DNA of 64,000 nucleotides. Source: JASHPR01 sp963833885. Lineage in GTDB: Bacteria; Actinomycetota; Actinomycetes; Streptosporangiales; Streptosporangiaceae. A program made the translations under genes and the position numbers. Where the stretch lies: assembly GCA_963833885.1 (NCBI GenBank), contig CAWHZU010000033.1:124001-188000 (forward strand). Reading direction: 5' to 3'. Shown in pieces: positions 26,684 through 35,603 of the stretch (its first letter is position 1; each line of letters starts with the position of its first letter). Below the pieces are notes generated by a model, which worked only from the letters and a program-made list of their open reading frames with translations, searched no databases and was not told where the DNA came from.

Positions 26684-27331
26684 TTGCGCGCGGTGATCGC
26701 CGACGACAGCGTGCTGCTGCGCGAGGGGATCGCGCGGCTGCTTGCCGAGGGCGACATCGAGGTCGTCGCCGGCGTCGGCGACGGTGACTCGCTGCTCGCC
26801 GCGGTGGAGACGCACAAGCCCGACCTCGCGGTCATCGACGTCCGGATGCCGCCGGGCCACCGGGACGAGGGGCTGCGGGCGGCCATCGAGATCCGGCGGC
26901 GCTGGCCGGACGTGGCGCTGCTGGTGCTCTCCCAGTTCGTCGAGGAGCGCTACGCGACCGAGCTGCTGGCCGGTGATACCCGGGCGATCGGCTATCTGCT
27001 CAAGGACCGGGTCGCCGACGTCGCCGAGTTCATCGAGGCACTGCACCGCGTCGCCGGGGGCGGAACCGCGCTCGACCCCGAGGTGGTCCGCCAGCTCCTG
27101 GCCCGCAGCCGCCAGTCCGACCCGCTCAGCGGGCTCACCCCGCGCGAGCGCGAGGTGCTTGGCCTGATGGCCGAGGGCCGGTCGAACTCGGCGATCGCCG
27201 AAACGCTCGTGGTCTCGATGGGCGCCGTGGAAAAGCGCGTGGCCAGCATCTTCATGAAGCTGGACCTTCCCCCCGACGATGAGCAGACCCATCGCAGAGT
27301 CATGGCGGTTGTGCGTTACCTGAACTCCTGA
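26684..27331 (+). CDS. NarL/FixJ-type response regulator
   Basis: A 215-aa regulator starting at TTG 26684 (GTG 26693 is possible but would remove the first strand). The receiver domain has the acidic pair D7/D8, phosphoacceptor D52 in LAVIDVRMPP and K107 in YLLKDRV. The LuxR-type helix-turn-helix is LTPREREVLGLMAEGRSNSAIAETL near residues 148-195. It has no adjacent kinase; the HisKA_3 kinase at 17934 is the natural candidate, now 7.5 kb away across the CHAT operon. It is divergent from that operon and could control it. A GAF-ANTAR gene follows after 29 bases. Confidence 0.93.
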   Translation: MRAVIADDSVLLREGIARLLAEGDIEVVAGVGDGDSLLAAVETHKPDLAVIDVRMPPGHRDEGLRAAIEIRRRWPDVALLVLSQFVEERYATELLAGDTRAIGYLLKDRVADVAEFIEALHRVAGGGTALDPEVVRQLLARSRQSDPLSGLTPREREVLGLMAEGRSNSAIAETLVVSMGAVEKRVASIFMKLDLPPDDEQTHRRVMAVVRYLNS

Positions 27332-27360
27332 CCGGGCAGTTAGACCGCCAGATGAGGTGA

Positions 27361-28101
27361 ATGCCCGTGGATGTGTCACTGCACGACGTGCGCCACGCCC
27401 TGGTGGAGCTGGGCAGGCTGCGGTTCGGCGAGATGAAGGTCGAGGACGCGATCCGCGAGATCGTGCATACCACGCACTCGATGTTCCACGTCGACGGCGC
27501 GGGCCTGATGCTCGCCGACGCCGAGCACCATCTGCGCAACGTAGCAGCGTCGGATGCGAGGCTCGCGCACCTGGAGGAACTTCAGATCGAGCACCAGGAA
27601 GGGCCGTGCATCGACGCGTTCGAGACCAAGGAACTCGTCGGTGTCGAGGATCTGGCCGGCGACCACCGGTGGCCATTGTTCAGCGAGGCCGCCGTCGCGA
27701 GGAAGGTCCGCGCCGTGCTCGCCAGCCCGATCCCGTACAACCAGTACGCCGTCGGGGTCGTGGCCGTGCTCTCGGAGGAGAGCCGCCCCTGGTCGCCCGA
27801 GGGCGAGCTGGCCCTGCTGGCGTTCACCGACCTCGCGGCGCTGCTGATCGCCAGCATGATGATGGGCGAAGAGCAGTCCGAGCTCTCCACGCAGCTGCAG
27901 ACCGCGCTGAACTCCCGGCAGATCATCGAGCAGGCCAAGGGGGTCCTGATCGGCACCCGGGGGATCTCGGCGCGGGAAGCATACGAGCAGCTCAGGGCCC
28001 AGGCCAGGACCGAGCGCCGCAAGCTCGCCGCGATCTGCGCCGACGTCGTGGAGACCGCCTCGCGCCAGACGGCGAGCGCGAGCGGGGCATCCGCAGGCTA
28101 G
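27361..28101 (+). CDS. GAF-ANTAR transcription antitermination regulator
   Basis: A 246-aa protein with GATGAGGTGA just before ATG 27361. Residues about 20-160 form a GAF domain (EGPCIDAF, VRAVLASPIPYNQYAVGVVAVLS) and residues about 175-235 an ANTAR domain (LNSRQIIEQAKGVLIGTRGIS, AYEQLRAQAR). ANTAR domains bind paired RNA hairpins to prevent transcription termination; the GAF domain is the likely sensor. This architecture is common and multi-copy in actinomycetes. Cotranscription with the response regulator is likely. Its last codons run into a 32-bp repeat array. Confidence 0.93.
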   Translation: MPVDVSLHDVRHALVELGRLRFGEMKVEDAIREIVHTTHSMFHVDGAGLMLADAEHHLRNVAASDARLAHLEELQIEHQEGPCIDAFETKELVGVEDLAGDHRWPLFSEAAVARKVRAVLASPIPYNQYAVGVVAVLSEESRPWSPEGELALLAFTDLAALLIASMMMGEEQSELSTQLQTALNSRQIIEQAKGVLIGTRGISAREAYEQLRAQARTERRKLAAICADVVETASRQTASASGASAG

Positions 28102-28215
28102 GGAATGGCCGGGGGCGCTGCCTCCGCAGGCTAAGGAACGGCCCGGGCGGTGCCTCCGCCGCCAAGGAAACGGCCGGGGCGGTGCTTCCGCAGGCAAGCA
28201 AACGGCCGGGGTGGC
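28087..28215. repeat. Four imperfect 32-33-bp tandem repeats at the end of the ANTAR gene
   Basis: Copies start at 28087 (33 bases), 28120, 28152 and 28184 (32 bases each) and share the core CCGCAGGC...GGAA.GGCC.GGG. The first copy contains the ANTAR stop codon. The 314-bp stretch from 28102 to 28415 has no gene: it holds this array, the terminator at 28218-28242 and then about 170 bases in which I see nothing further. Confidence 0.8.
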
Positions 28216-28217
28216 GC

Positions 28218-28242
28218 CTGGGGAGGTGTCCCCAGATATTTT
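28218..28242 (+). terminator. Rho-independent terminator
   Basis: CTGGGGA-GGTG-TCCCCAG, a perfect 7-bp stem with a tetraloop, is followed by ATATTTT. This is one of the few terminators here with a T-rich tail and should end the response-regulator/ANTAR transcript. Confidence 0.8.
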
Positions 28243-28415
28243 GCATCCTCGCCGCAGACTGACTAATACTGGAACGGCCGTCACGAAAGCCGCCCAGAAG
28301 CCCGCGGCCCATCGTTACGTCGATGCTCGTCCCCGCGCGTTCGCGGATCCTGCGAACGGCGCCCCCTGACAGCAGTCGGCCGGACTCGAGGCGTTACTGC
28401 TGAACGGGAGTTTCC

Positions 28416-28571
28416 ATGATCATCCTCGGCATCATCCTGCTCATCATCGGTTTCCTGCTCAAGATCGCGATTGTCTGGACGCTCGGCATCCTGGCGCTCG
28501 TGATCGGCCTCATCCTCGCCCTGCTCGGCGCCGTCGGGCACGCGGTGGGCGGCCGGAGGCATTACTGGTAG
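28416..28571 (+). CDS. DUF6131-type small hydrophobic protein
   Basis: A 51-aa protein reading MIILGIILLIIGFLLK at the start, two membrane segments, and GGRRHYW at the C-terminus. This short GRRHYW/Y ending and double-TM layout are typical of the DUF6131 family, which is widespread in actinomycetes and of unknown function. CGGGAG lies 6-11 bases before the ATG. Too short for most automatic ORF cut-offs. Confidence 0.85.
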   Translation: MIILGIILLIIGFLLKIAIVWTLGILALVIGLILALLGAVGHAVGGRRHYW

Positions 28572-28619
28572 CGCGCCATTACCGGTAACGGCGGGCCAGC
28601 GGACCCGGCACCCGACGGC

Positions 28620-28940
28620 ATGCCGGGTCCGCGGCGCCCGGGTTTCGAGACCCGGTCGGACGTCGCCGGGACGATCGTGATCGTCCTGAGCGGCGACCTC
28701 GACATCGTGAGCCGGTCCTGGCTGGCGCGGCATCTCGCCGAAACCATGAAGCAGGAGCCGCGGCGCCTGGTCGTGGAGATGGCCGAGGTCGCTTTCGCCG
28801 ATAGTGCCGCTCTGCGCCTTATCGTCCGTGCTGGGCAAGTGCTCCCGGACGGCGGACGGCCTGTCATCAGGCACCCCCGCCCGGTGGTGCGCAGAGTCCT
28901 CCAGATCACGGGCCTGGACACGCAATGTGACCTGACCTGA
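28620..28940 (+). CDS. STAS-domain protein, anti-sigma-factor antagonist type
   Basis: A 106-aa protein with the STAS pattern: GTIVIVLSGDLDIVSRSWLA, then LVVEMAEVAFADSAALRLIV, where the Ser in FADSAAL sits at the usual phosphorylation site of SpoIIAA-like antagonists. Length is normal. No anti-sigma kinase is adjacent. There is no strong ribosome site before ATG 28620, so expression may be weak or coupled to the DUF6131 gene 48 bases upstream. Confidence 0.85.
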   Translation: MPGPRRPGFETRSDVAGTIVIVLSGDLDIVSRSWLARHLAETMKQEPRRLVVEMAEVAFADSAALRLIVRAGQVLPDGGRPVIRHPRPVVRRVLQITGLDTQCDLT

Positions 28941-29163
28941 CTCGACAAGGTCGGTGTCGTGATTGCCGCGCCCGATTTCATGATCCAGGAGGATAACGAG
29001 CAAATAGACCACTTTTGCCTCCCAGATCATGAAAAACCGCCCCGGCTGGCAGGGCCCCGGTGAGCCCCGGGGCCAGCCGGGCCAGCATGGCCGGCCCCCG
29101 GATGGGGCACTTACTCGTAAAGCGCCCGGTGATGCCTCCGGGCGGAACGAGCAGGGGACGGGA

Positions 29164-30048
29164 ATGGTCTTCACGGTCGTGTTTGCGCTGGCCGCCGCCT
29201 TTAGCAACGGCGCCAACGTGATCACGCAGCACGCCGCGAGCATCGGCGCGCCGAAACGGGAGAAGGGCCTGCGCCTGGTCCGCTACCTGTTCCGGCAGCC
29301 GCTCTGGCTGCTGGGCTGGGTCGCCGCCGTGGGCGGTTTCGTGTTCCAGGCCGTCGCGCTGCGCGACGGGAAGCTGTCGGTTGTCCAGCCCCTCCTCGTC
29401 ACCGAGCTGGTCTTCGTGCTGCTGATGCGCCGGATGTGGTTCCGCCAGGACATCGCGCGCTCAGCCTGGGCCGCCGCGGCCGTCGTCTGCGTGGCACTCG
29501 GGGTGTTCCTGTCGGTGGCCGAGCCCAGCGGCGGGCAGTCCAACCCCGAGACCGCCGAATGGCTGTCCGCCCTGCTGGCGTTCGGCGGGGCCGTCGCGCT
29601 GCTCACCGTGGCAGCGATGCGCGGGTCGCCGCTGCGCAAGACGATCGCGTTTGCCCTGGCCGGCGCGCTGGCGTGGGCCATGATGGCGGTGTTCCTCAAG
29701 GCGACGACGGACACGCTCGCGATGTTCGGCGTGCTCGGCACGCTCAGCCGCTGGCCGGTGTACGCGCTGGCCGTCGCCGCGATCTCGGGCACGCTGCTCG
29801 AGCAGGCCGCGCTGCATGCGGGGCCGCTGAGCGTGTCCCAGCCGCTGCTGATCGTCGTGAACCCGCTGGCCAGCATCGTGCTGAGCATCTGGCTGTTCCA
29901 GGAGCAGTTCACCAGCAGCCCGGCGCGCATCGCGATCGCGGTCGTCTCGTTCGCCGTCATGGCCGCCGGGGTGGTCGAGCTGTCCCGGCGGGCGCCGCAG
30001 GACATGGCCCCGTCCCGGCCGCCCGCGTCCGACGCTGCCCCGTCGTGA
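29164..30048 (+). CDS. EamA/DMT-family membrane transporter
   Basis: A 294-aa protein with about ten membrane segments. ATG 29164 follows a GGGGACGGGA site; an in-frame upstream start at 29029 would add an improbable Pro/Gly-rich leader. The two halves each look like a DMT repeat (LSVVQPLLVTELVFVLLM and LSVSQPLLIVVNPLASIVLSI), matching actinobacterial DMT proteins of the magnesium-transporter-like NIPA/EamA type. Substrate unknown. The next gene, a GT9-like protein, starts 22 bases later. Confidence 0.85.
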   Translation: MVFTVVFALAAAFSNGANVITQHAASIGAPKREKGLRLVRYLFRQPLWLLGWVAAVGGFVFQAVALRDGKLSVVQPLLVTELVFVLLMRRMWFRQDIARSAWAAAAVVCVALGVFLSVAEPSGGQSNPETAEWLSALLAFGGAVALLTVAAMRGSPLRKTIAFALAGALAWAMMAVFLKATTDTLAMFGVLGTLSRWPVYALAVAAISGTLLEQAALHAGPLSVSQPLLIVVNPLASIVLSIWLFQEQFTSSPARIAIAVVSFAVMAAGVVELSRRAPQDMAPSRPPASDAAPS

Positions 30049-30070
30049 CCGGCGCCGGTACCATCGGCGG

Positions 30071-31231
30071 GTGGCGGATAGCAGGTCGGTGCTGGTGAAC
30101 TTCGTGTACTGCCACCCGGTCGGCCACTTGATCGAGGCGCTGCATTACTGCCACGGCTATCACCGGGCCGATCCCGGCCTGCGCATCGGCCTGGCGGTCA
30201 ACGCCGATACCCCCGCCGAGCTCGCCGCGCTCTGCCCATACATCGGCGACGTCTACCCGGTAACGCTGGACCTTCTCGATCCCGCGCCCGATCTCGGGGC
30301 GCTGGACCGGATCCCGGCCGGCTGGGACTGGGTGGTCGACGACGACCGGGGCCATCAGGAACCGCAGCGGGCCGTTTTCCCAGGTCTGGGCGCCTACTAC
30401 GAGCGGGCGGACGAGCGCTTCGCCGCCCCGGGCAGCGTCCTCGGCGTGGCCGGGGCGGCGCCGCCCAGTTACTCTCCCGGCGAGCAGTTCCGGCTGCCCC
30501 TGCCCGGCCTGGCGCTGGCCAGCGCGCAGCAGCGACTGCAGGACGCGGCGCCCGGCGCGCGCCCCCGCATTGGCGTGCTGCCGGCCGGCAGCGGGCCGCG
30601 CGGCAACTACCCGTCGGTGCGTTCCTGGCGGCTCGTGCTTGGTGCACTGAGCCGGCGCTGGCCGGATGCCGTGTTCTGCCTGCTCGGCAAGCTGCGCCAG
30701 GATGGCCGCACCGCCACGAGCTTCGGCCGTGCCGAGCTCGACGAGCTGGCCGCGTCGGTGCCCGTGTCCGTGGACGCCGTCGACCTGCCGATCATCGACG
30801 AGCTCGCCGCCGTGGCAGCGTGCGACGTGCTCGTCTCCCCGCACTCCGGGTTCGGTATGGCGGCGCTCGCCGTCGGCACGCCGTGGCTGAGCATCGCGGG
30901 CAACCTGTGGCCCGAGTACTACTTCAATGGCGTGCCGTTCTACTCGGTGCTGCCGGACGTGCGCCGGTTCCCGGCCTACACGGGCCTGGGCCCGGAGCCC
31001 GAGCCGGTGGACGACGACGGGCCGCGGTCGCCGAGCATGTGCCGCGAGCGCATTCAGGCCGACCTCGACGAGATCACCGAGGGAGCGGCGCGGCTGATCG
31101 AGCGCCGCTGGCCGGCCGGAGAGGCCCTGGCTGACCACGTCACCCGGATGCTGGCGCTGCGCGAAGGCCGCGGCGACCGGATCTGGTCCGTCGACTCCGT
31201 GCACCGCAAGTACCTGAACCAGCAGAACTGA
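30071..31231 (+). CDS. GT9-like glycosyltransferase (ADP-heptose transferase fold)
   Basis: A 386-aa GT-B-like protein starting at GTG 30071. The N-terminal VLVNFVYCHPVGHLIEAL replaces the usual GDxLLxxP start, and the C-terminal half has PRIGVLPAGSGPRGNYPSVRSWRLVLG and CDVLVSPHSGFGMAALAVGTPWLSI, which match the GT9 donor-binding core (SxxSGxxHLAxAxGxP type). Gram-positive actinomycetes lack LPS, so the acceptor is probably a surface glycan or a natural product. It shares a strand and close spacing with the amidase downstream (13 bases). Confidence 0.65.
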   Translation: MADSRSVLVNFVYCHPVGHLIEALHYCHGYHRADPGLRIGLAVNADTPAELAALCPYIGDVYPVTLDLLDPAPDLGALDRIPAGWDWVVDDDRGHQEPQRAVFPGLGAYYERADERFAAPGSVLGVAGAAPPSYSPGEQFRLPLPGLALASAQQRLQDAAPGARPRIGVLPAGSGPRGNYPSVRSWRLVLGALSRRWPDAVFCLLGKLRQDGRTATSFGRAELDELAASVPVSVDAVDLPIIDELAAVAACDVLVSPHSGFGMAALAVGTPWLSIAGNLWPEYYFNGVPFYSVLPDVRRFPAYTGLGPEPEPVDDDGPRSPSMCRERIQADLDEITEGAARLIERRWPAGEALADHVTRMLALREGRGDRIWSVDSVHRKYLNQQN

Positions 31232-31244
31232 GCCGGGAGGCAGC

Positions 31245-32357
31245 GTGTCCGCCACGTTCATCACGTCCTTCGACAGCACGGGACCCGGGCCGCGGGTCGC
31301 GGTCAAGGACCTCATCGACATGGCCGGCGTGCCCACCACCGCCGGGTCGCGGGTCCTGGCCGAGACCGCCGTCCCGGCCGCGGCCGACGCGGCCTGCCTG
31401 GCGGGCCTGCGCGCGGCGGGAGCCCGGATCGTGGGCAAGACCAACCTGCACGAGCTGGCGCTCGGGGTCACCGGGATCAACCCGTGGTTCGGAACGCCGG
31501 AGAACCCGCTCGACCCCTCGCTCGCGCCCGGCGGGTCCTCGAGCGGGTCCGCGGTGGCGGTGGCCACCGGCGAGGCCGACGTGGCGTACGGGACCGACAC
31601 CGGCGGATCGATCCGGATCCCCGCTGCCTGCTGCGGGATCTGCGGGCTGAAGACCACCTGGGGGCGCATTCCGCTGGACGGGGTGCGGCCGCTGACGCCG
31701 AGCATGGACACCGTGGGGCCGATGGCGGCCGACGTGGCCGGCCTGATCCTCGGCATGCAGCTGCTCGAGCCCGGGTTCGCCGTGGCCGCCGGCGCAGGCT
31801 CGCCGCGCGTCGGCCGGGTGCGGGTCCCCGCCGCTCCCGACATTGACGACGCGGTGGCGGCGGCGCTGCGCGCGACATCCTGGGACGTCACCGACCTGGA
31901 CCCGGCCGAATGGCGCGCCGCTACAAAGGCGACCGGCCCGTTGCTGGTGAACGAGGCATACCAGACTAACAAGGACATCCTGGAACGTGACGCCGACCGC
32001 ATCTCGCCGGACGTAGCGGCCCGTCTGGACACCGGGCGCCAAATCACGCCGGCCGAACTCGCGGCGGCCAACGAGGCCAGACAGCTGTGGCAGGAACAAC
32101 TCGCGGTGCTCTTCGGCAGCTTCGATCTGCTGGTCACGCCGGTGCTGACGATCCCGCCGCCGCCGCTGGACCGGGCGACCGACCTGCTGGAGTCGCGCTG
32201 CACGCTGCCGGTCAACCTCGCCGGGGGGCCCGCGCTGGCGCTTCCGGTCCCGGCCCGCGGCCCGCTGCCGGCAAGCATCCAGCTGGTCTCCGCGCCCGGC
32301 ACCGAGGAGCGCCTGCTGGCGGCCGGTGCGGCGGTCGAGGCCGCCGTGGCGGCGTGA
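31245..32357 (+). CDS. Amidase-signature family hydrolase
   Basis: A 370-aa protein starting at GTG 31245 behind GGGAGGCAGC. The Ser-cisSer-Lys triad is visible: Lys in VAVKDLIDMAG (about K24), the Gly/Ser loop LAPGGSSSGSAVAVATG (cis-Ser about S100) and nucleophile region YGTDTGGSIRIPAACCG (Ser about S124). At 370 aa it is shorter than most amidases (450-500), with a trimmed C-terminal half, but the catalytic core is complete. Likely hydrolyses a small amide. Start is 13 bases after the GT9-like gene. Confidence 0.9.
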   Translation: MSATFITSFDSTGPGPRVAVKDLIDMAGVPTTAGSRVLAETAVPAAADAACLAGLRAAGARIVGKTNLHELALGVTGINPWFGTPENPLDPSLAPGGSSSGSAVAVATGEADVAYGTDTGGSIRIPAACCGICGLKTTWGRIPLDGVRPLTPSMDTVGPMAADVAGLILGMQLLEPGFAVAAGAGSPRVGRVRVPAAPDIDDAVAAALRATSWDVTDLDPAEWRAATKATGPLLVNEAYQTNKDILERDADRISPDVAARLDTGRQITPAELAAANEARQLWQEQLAVLFGSFDLLVTPVLTIPPPPLDRATDLLESRCTLPVNLAGGPALALPVPARGPLPASIQLVSAPGTEERLLAAGAAVEAAVAA

Positions 32358-32403
32358 GCCCTTCCGGGCGCCCAACCCACCCCGTGACGTAGCGTTACGG
32401 CCT

Positions 32404-33162
32404 ATGACGTCCCGTGGTGAACTCCGCAGCGATGCGCGAGAGAAGCGCGCCCGCCCGCCGCTGCCGGTGCGCGGCCTCCTCGCCGCGGCGGCCCGCGCGG
32501 CCCGTCACGACCCGTGGCGGATTCTGGCCGTCGCCGTCACGGTGTCCCTGCTGACCGTGCTGGCGGACATCGCGGTCACGAACCTCATCGACCATGCCGA
32601 CGTGTCGCTGGCGATCACCGGTGAGCTGACCTCGTCGGCACTGGAGGTCCTGGGATCGGTCTTCTTGTCGGGCTTCGTGTGCCGGATCGTGGGCTCGGCC
32701 GAGCACGGCCAGGAGCCCGCCTCGGTCGGCCAGGTCGCCAAGACCCTGCCGTGGGTCCGCCTGATCCTCGCCGACCTGCTGGTGGTCGTGTTCGTGGTGC
32801 TCGGCCTGATCGCACTCGTGATCCCCGGGCTGATCGCGGTCACCCTTTTGGCGATCGTCGGCCCGGTCATAGAGATCGAGGGCAAGCCGGTGCGCGCGGC
32901 GCTGCGCCGATCCGCGCATCTCGTCCGGCCGAAGTTCTGGTGGGTGGTGCTGCTCGCCACGCTGCCGCTGGCGGTGGTCAGCGAACTCGAGTCGCTCGCT
33001 CCCGAGCCGCATACCGTGACCGCGGCCCTGGAATCACTGGCGATCCGCGGGCTCGGCACGGCGGTGCTGGAAGCGGTGATCGTCCTGGTGCTGGTCGAGC
33101 TGGCCTACCAGCTGATCGATCTGGATCGGCTCCGGGCGGACACCGGCAAGCGTTCGAGCTAG
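32404..33162 (+). CDS. Multi-pass membrane protein, glycerophosphoryl-diester-phosphodiesterase-membrane-like
   Basis: A 252-aa membrane protein from ATG 32404. Four to five hydrophobic stretches follow a basic N-terminus; the central part LLVVVFVVLGLIALVIPGLIAVTLLAIVG with PVRAALRRSAHLVRPKFW resembles the YckC/DUF-type integral domains found in actinobacterial glycerophosphoryl diester phosphodiesterase membrane proteins. No enzyme motif. The stop overlaps the MerR gene on the other strand by 4 bases. Confidence 0.6.
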   Translation: MTSRGELRSDAREKRARPPLPVRGLLAAAARAARHDPWRILAVAVTVSLLTVLADIAVTNLIDHADVSLAITGELTSSALEVLGSVFLSGFVCRIVGSAEHGQEPASVGQVAKTLPWVRLILADLLVVVFVVLGLIALVIPGLIAVTLLAIVGPVIEIEGKPVRAALRRSAHLVRPKFWWVVLLATLPLAVVSELESLAPEPHTVTAALESLAIRGLGTAVLEAVIVLVLVELAYQLIDLDRLRADTGKRSS

Positions 33163-33659
33163 GTCTTGGCGGTGTCGCCGCCTGGCAGTACGTCCTTGCA
33201 GCGGCCGATGCGGGCGTCGAGGTCGGCCAGGAAGCTCTCCAGGGCGGCCCGCTTGGCCTCGACCGTCTCGCGCAGGCTCTCCAGCAGGATCAGGCACTCA
33301 CGGCCAAGCTGCTGGCGCTGCTCGTCGCTGGTGCGCTCGTCCTTGTAGGCGCGGCGGATCTGGGCCAGCCGGTCCTCGTTGTGCAGCACGACCGCGATCT
33401 CGTCGAGGTTCAGGCCGAGCAGGGTCTGCAGTTCCCGGATACGCGCCACCCGGGCGAGGTCGTCCGCTGAGTAGCGGCGCAGCCCGCCGGGCGTGGTGCT
33501 GGCGGGTTCGAGCAGGCCCAGTTGCTGGTAGTAGCGTAGGGCGCGCTCCGAGACGCCGGCTTGTGCCGCCGCGGCACCGATGCCAAGCAGCTCACCGTGT
33601 TCCGCCTGGTGATCGGCGGTCGGCGGTGGTGCGGTGGCAGTTCGGTGCGCGGGGCTCAT
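33159..33659 (-). CDS. MerR-family regulator of the adjacent MFS pump
   Basis: A 166-aa MerR regulator from ATG 33659. The helix-turn-helix is GIGAAAAQAGVSERALRYYQQLGLLEP, the wing GLRRYSADDLARVARIREL, then a long coiled coil (KDERTSDEQRQQLGRECLILLESLRETVEAKRAAL). The C-terminal CKDVLPGG holds a single Cys, not a metal-binding set. It starts 4 bases after the MFS stop, so both are one transcript, and the promoter of that transcript at 35604-35632 carries a dyad placed as MerR operators usually are. Confidence 0.92.
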   Translation of the reverse strand: MSPAHRTATAPPPTADHQAEHGELLGIGAAAAQAGVSERALRYYQQLGLLEPASTTPGGLRRYSADDLARVARIRELQTLLGLNLDEIAVVLHNEDRLAQIRRAYKDERTSDEQRQQLGRECLILLESLRETVEAKRAALESFLADLDARIGRCKDVLPGGDTAKT

Positions 33660-33663
33660 GGGC

Positions 33664-35562
33664 TCAGCCGGTTCCGCGCGACGTGTCAAGTTCCTCGCCC
33701 GTGCTGCCGGAGGTGGCGAGGTGGCCGTTGCCGCTCCGCGAGCCGTTGGCCGCCGTCCCGCTCTGCGCGCCGTCGAGGTCGGCCACCTCGGACGACTCGT
33801 CCAGCCCCAGCGCCTCGGCGGAGTCGGCCGCGCCCTCGGCCAGCTCCTCAGACAGCGGCTTGACCTGGTGGAAGTACTGCTTGCCACGGACGGCCGACGC
33901 GATGAGCGCGATGCCGGTGGCGATGGCGGCAAACGTAAACGCCAGGTGCAGTCCTCCGGCGAACGGCTCCTCCAGCAGCTTCGGGAAGAACGTCCGCCCG
34001 GTGATGTACGCCACCTGCTTGGCCGGCATGTGCTGCAGCGCACCGGTCGGGCCGAGCAGTTCCTTGATCGGGTTGTAGCCGAGGAACGCGGAGAACAGGC
34101 TGCCGATCGGCGGCTCGCTGGCGACGAGGTGGGCCGGGCCGGGGGCGACGCCGGCCGCGGTCAGCCCCTTGTACAGGTGGGACGGCAGGCGCGAGGCCAG
34201 GCCGACGGTGACGATCGTGAAGAACAGGCCCATCGACAGCACGGTGGCCGAGTTCTGGAAGGTGTTGAGCATCCCCGCGCCGGCGCCACGCTGGTCCGGC
34301 GGCAGGCTGTTCATGACCGATGCCTGGTTGGGAGCGAAGAACAGCCCCATGCCGAGCGCGAACATGAAGATCAGCAGCGCGAACCAGATGTAGCTGAAGT
34401 TGATCGGCAGCAGTTCGAGGAGCAGGAAGCTTGCCCCGGAGATGGTGAGGCCGGCGGTGGCGAACAGCCTGGCCCCGAACCGGTCCGACAGCGTCCCCGC
34501 CACCGGGCCGACGAGCAGGAACCCGACCGTGAGCGGGACCATCGAGATGCCCGCCCACAGCGGGGTCTCGGCGAAGCTCTTTCCGTGCTGCGGCAGCCAG
34601 ATCCCCTGCAGCCAGATGATCAGCATGAACTGGATGCCGCCCCGGCCGAGTGCGCCGAGCATTCCGGCGATGTTGCCGGCGGTGAACGCCCGGATCTTGA
34701 ACAGGCCGAGCCGGAACATCGGCGCCGCCACCTTGGTCTCCACCCAGCAGAACACGACCAGGATGGCGATCCCGCCGAAGATGCCGGCCAGCACCCAGGG
34801 GTTGGTCCAACCGGTCGGGTGGCCGCCGTACGGGAGCAGCGAGTACACGATCCCGACCAGCACCGAGATCAACCCGACCGCAAACAGGGTGTTACCCAGC
34901 CAGTCGATCTTGGCCGGGATGCGGATCCCGTTGTCGCGCAGCATGAGATAGGCCCAGACGGTGCCGAACAGGCCGAACGGAACCGAGACCAGGAACACCA
35001 GCCGCCATTCGATCGGGGCGAGCACGCCGCCGAGGATGAGGCCGAGGAACGCGCCGGACACGGCGGCGATGCCGTTGATTCCCATCGCCTTCCCGCGCTC
35101 GTTCGCGGGGAACGCGTCGGTCAAGATCGCGGTCGAGTTGGCGAACAGGAACGCGCCGCCGACGCCCTGGAATATCCGCATGATGATGATCCACAGCGCC
35201 CCGGGCACCCCGGTGAGCCAGGTGACCGACAGCAGGATCGAGAACAGCGTGAAGACGGCGAAGCCCAGGTTGTACATCTTTACCCGGCCGTAGATGTCGC
35301 CCACCCGCCCGAGGCTGACCACCAGCACGGCGGTGACCAGCAGGAATCCCAGGAAGGTCCACAGGAAGTAGGAGGTGTTGGCCGGGACAAGCGGGTTCAG
35401 CTTGATGCCCCGGAACAAGTCCGGCAGTGAGATCAGCAGGATCGATTGGTTGATGGTGACCATCAAGATCCCGAGCGTGGTGTTCGACAGCGCGATCCAC
35501 TTGTAGTGGACGCTCCTGCCTTCCTGGCTCGCGGCCGCCGTTTCCTGACCCGCCACTCCCAT
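33664..35562 (-). CDS. MFS transporter, DHA2-type, with long C-terminal tail
   Basis: A 632-aa transporter. The membrane core of about 14 segments begins at residue 22 (WIALSNTTLGILMVTINQSILLISLPDLF) and contains VVSLGRVGDIYGRVKMYN, the motif-A loop, and IIIMRIFQGVGGAFLFANSTAI in the motif-C region. The last 70 residues are an acidic, Ser/Gly-rich soluble tail. It resembles actinomycete drug exporters that sit beside a MerR gene. First gene of the operon; the MerR gene is 4 bases downstream. Confidence 0.93.
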   Translation of the reverse strand: MGVAGQETAAASQEGRSVHYKWIALSNTTLGILMVTINQSILLISLPDLFRGIKLNPLVPANTSYFLWTFLGFLLVTAVLVVSLGRVGDIYGRVKMYNLGFAVFTLFSILLSVTWLTGVPGALWIIIMRIFQGVGGAFLFANSTAILTDAFPANERGKAMGINGIAAVSGAFLGLILGGVLAPIEWRLVFLVSVPFGLFGTVWAYLMLRDNGIRIPAKIDWLGNTLFAVGLISVLVGIVYSLLPYGGHPTGWTNPWVLAGIFGGIAILVVFCWVETKVAAPMFRLGLFKIRAFTAGNIAGMLGALGRGGIQFMLIIWLQGIWLPQHGKSFAETPLWAGISMVPLTVGFLLVGPVAGTLSDRFGARLFATAGLTISGASFLLLELLPINFSYIWFALLIFMFALGMGLFFAPNQASVMNSLPPDQRGAGAGMLNTFQNSATVLSMGLFFTIVTVGLASRLPSHLYKGLTAAGVAPGPAHLVASEPPIGSLFSAFLGYNPIKELLGPTGALQHMPAKQVAYITGRTFFPKLLEEPFAGGLHLAFTFAAIATGIALIASAVRGKQYFHQVKPLSEELAEGAADSAEALGLDESSEVADLDGAQSGTAANGSRSGNGHLATSGSTGEELDTSRGTG

Positions 35563-35603
35563 GTGCCGTCCCTACTGGTTTGCCGTTGATCCTGCCCCGG
35601 TAG

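Noticed and set aside
33634..35430. Long plus-strand open frame opposite the MFS gene
   Set aside because: Composition dominated by Arg, Gln, Glu and Gly with no motif; the minus frame is a textbook MFS transporter.
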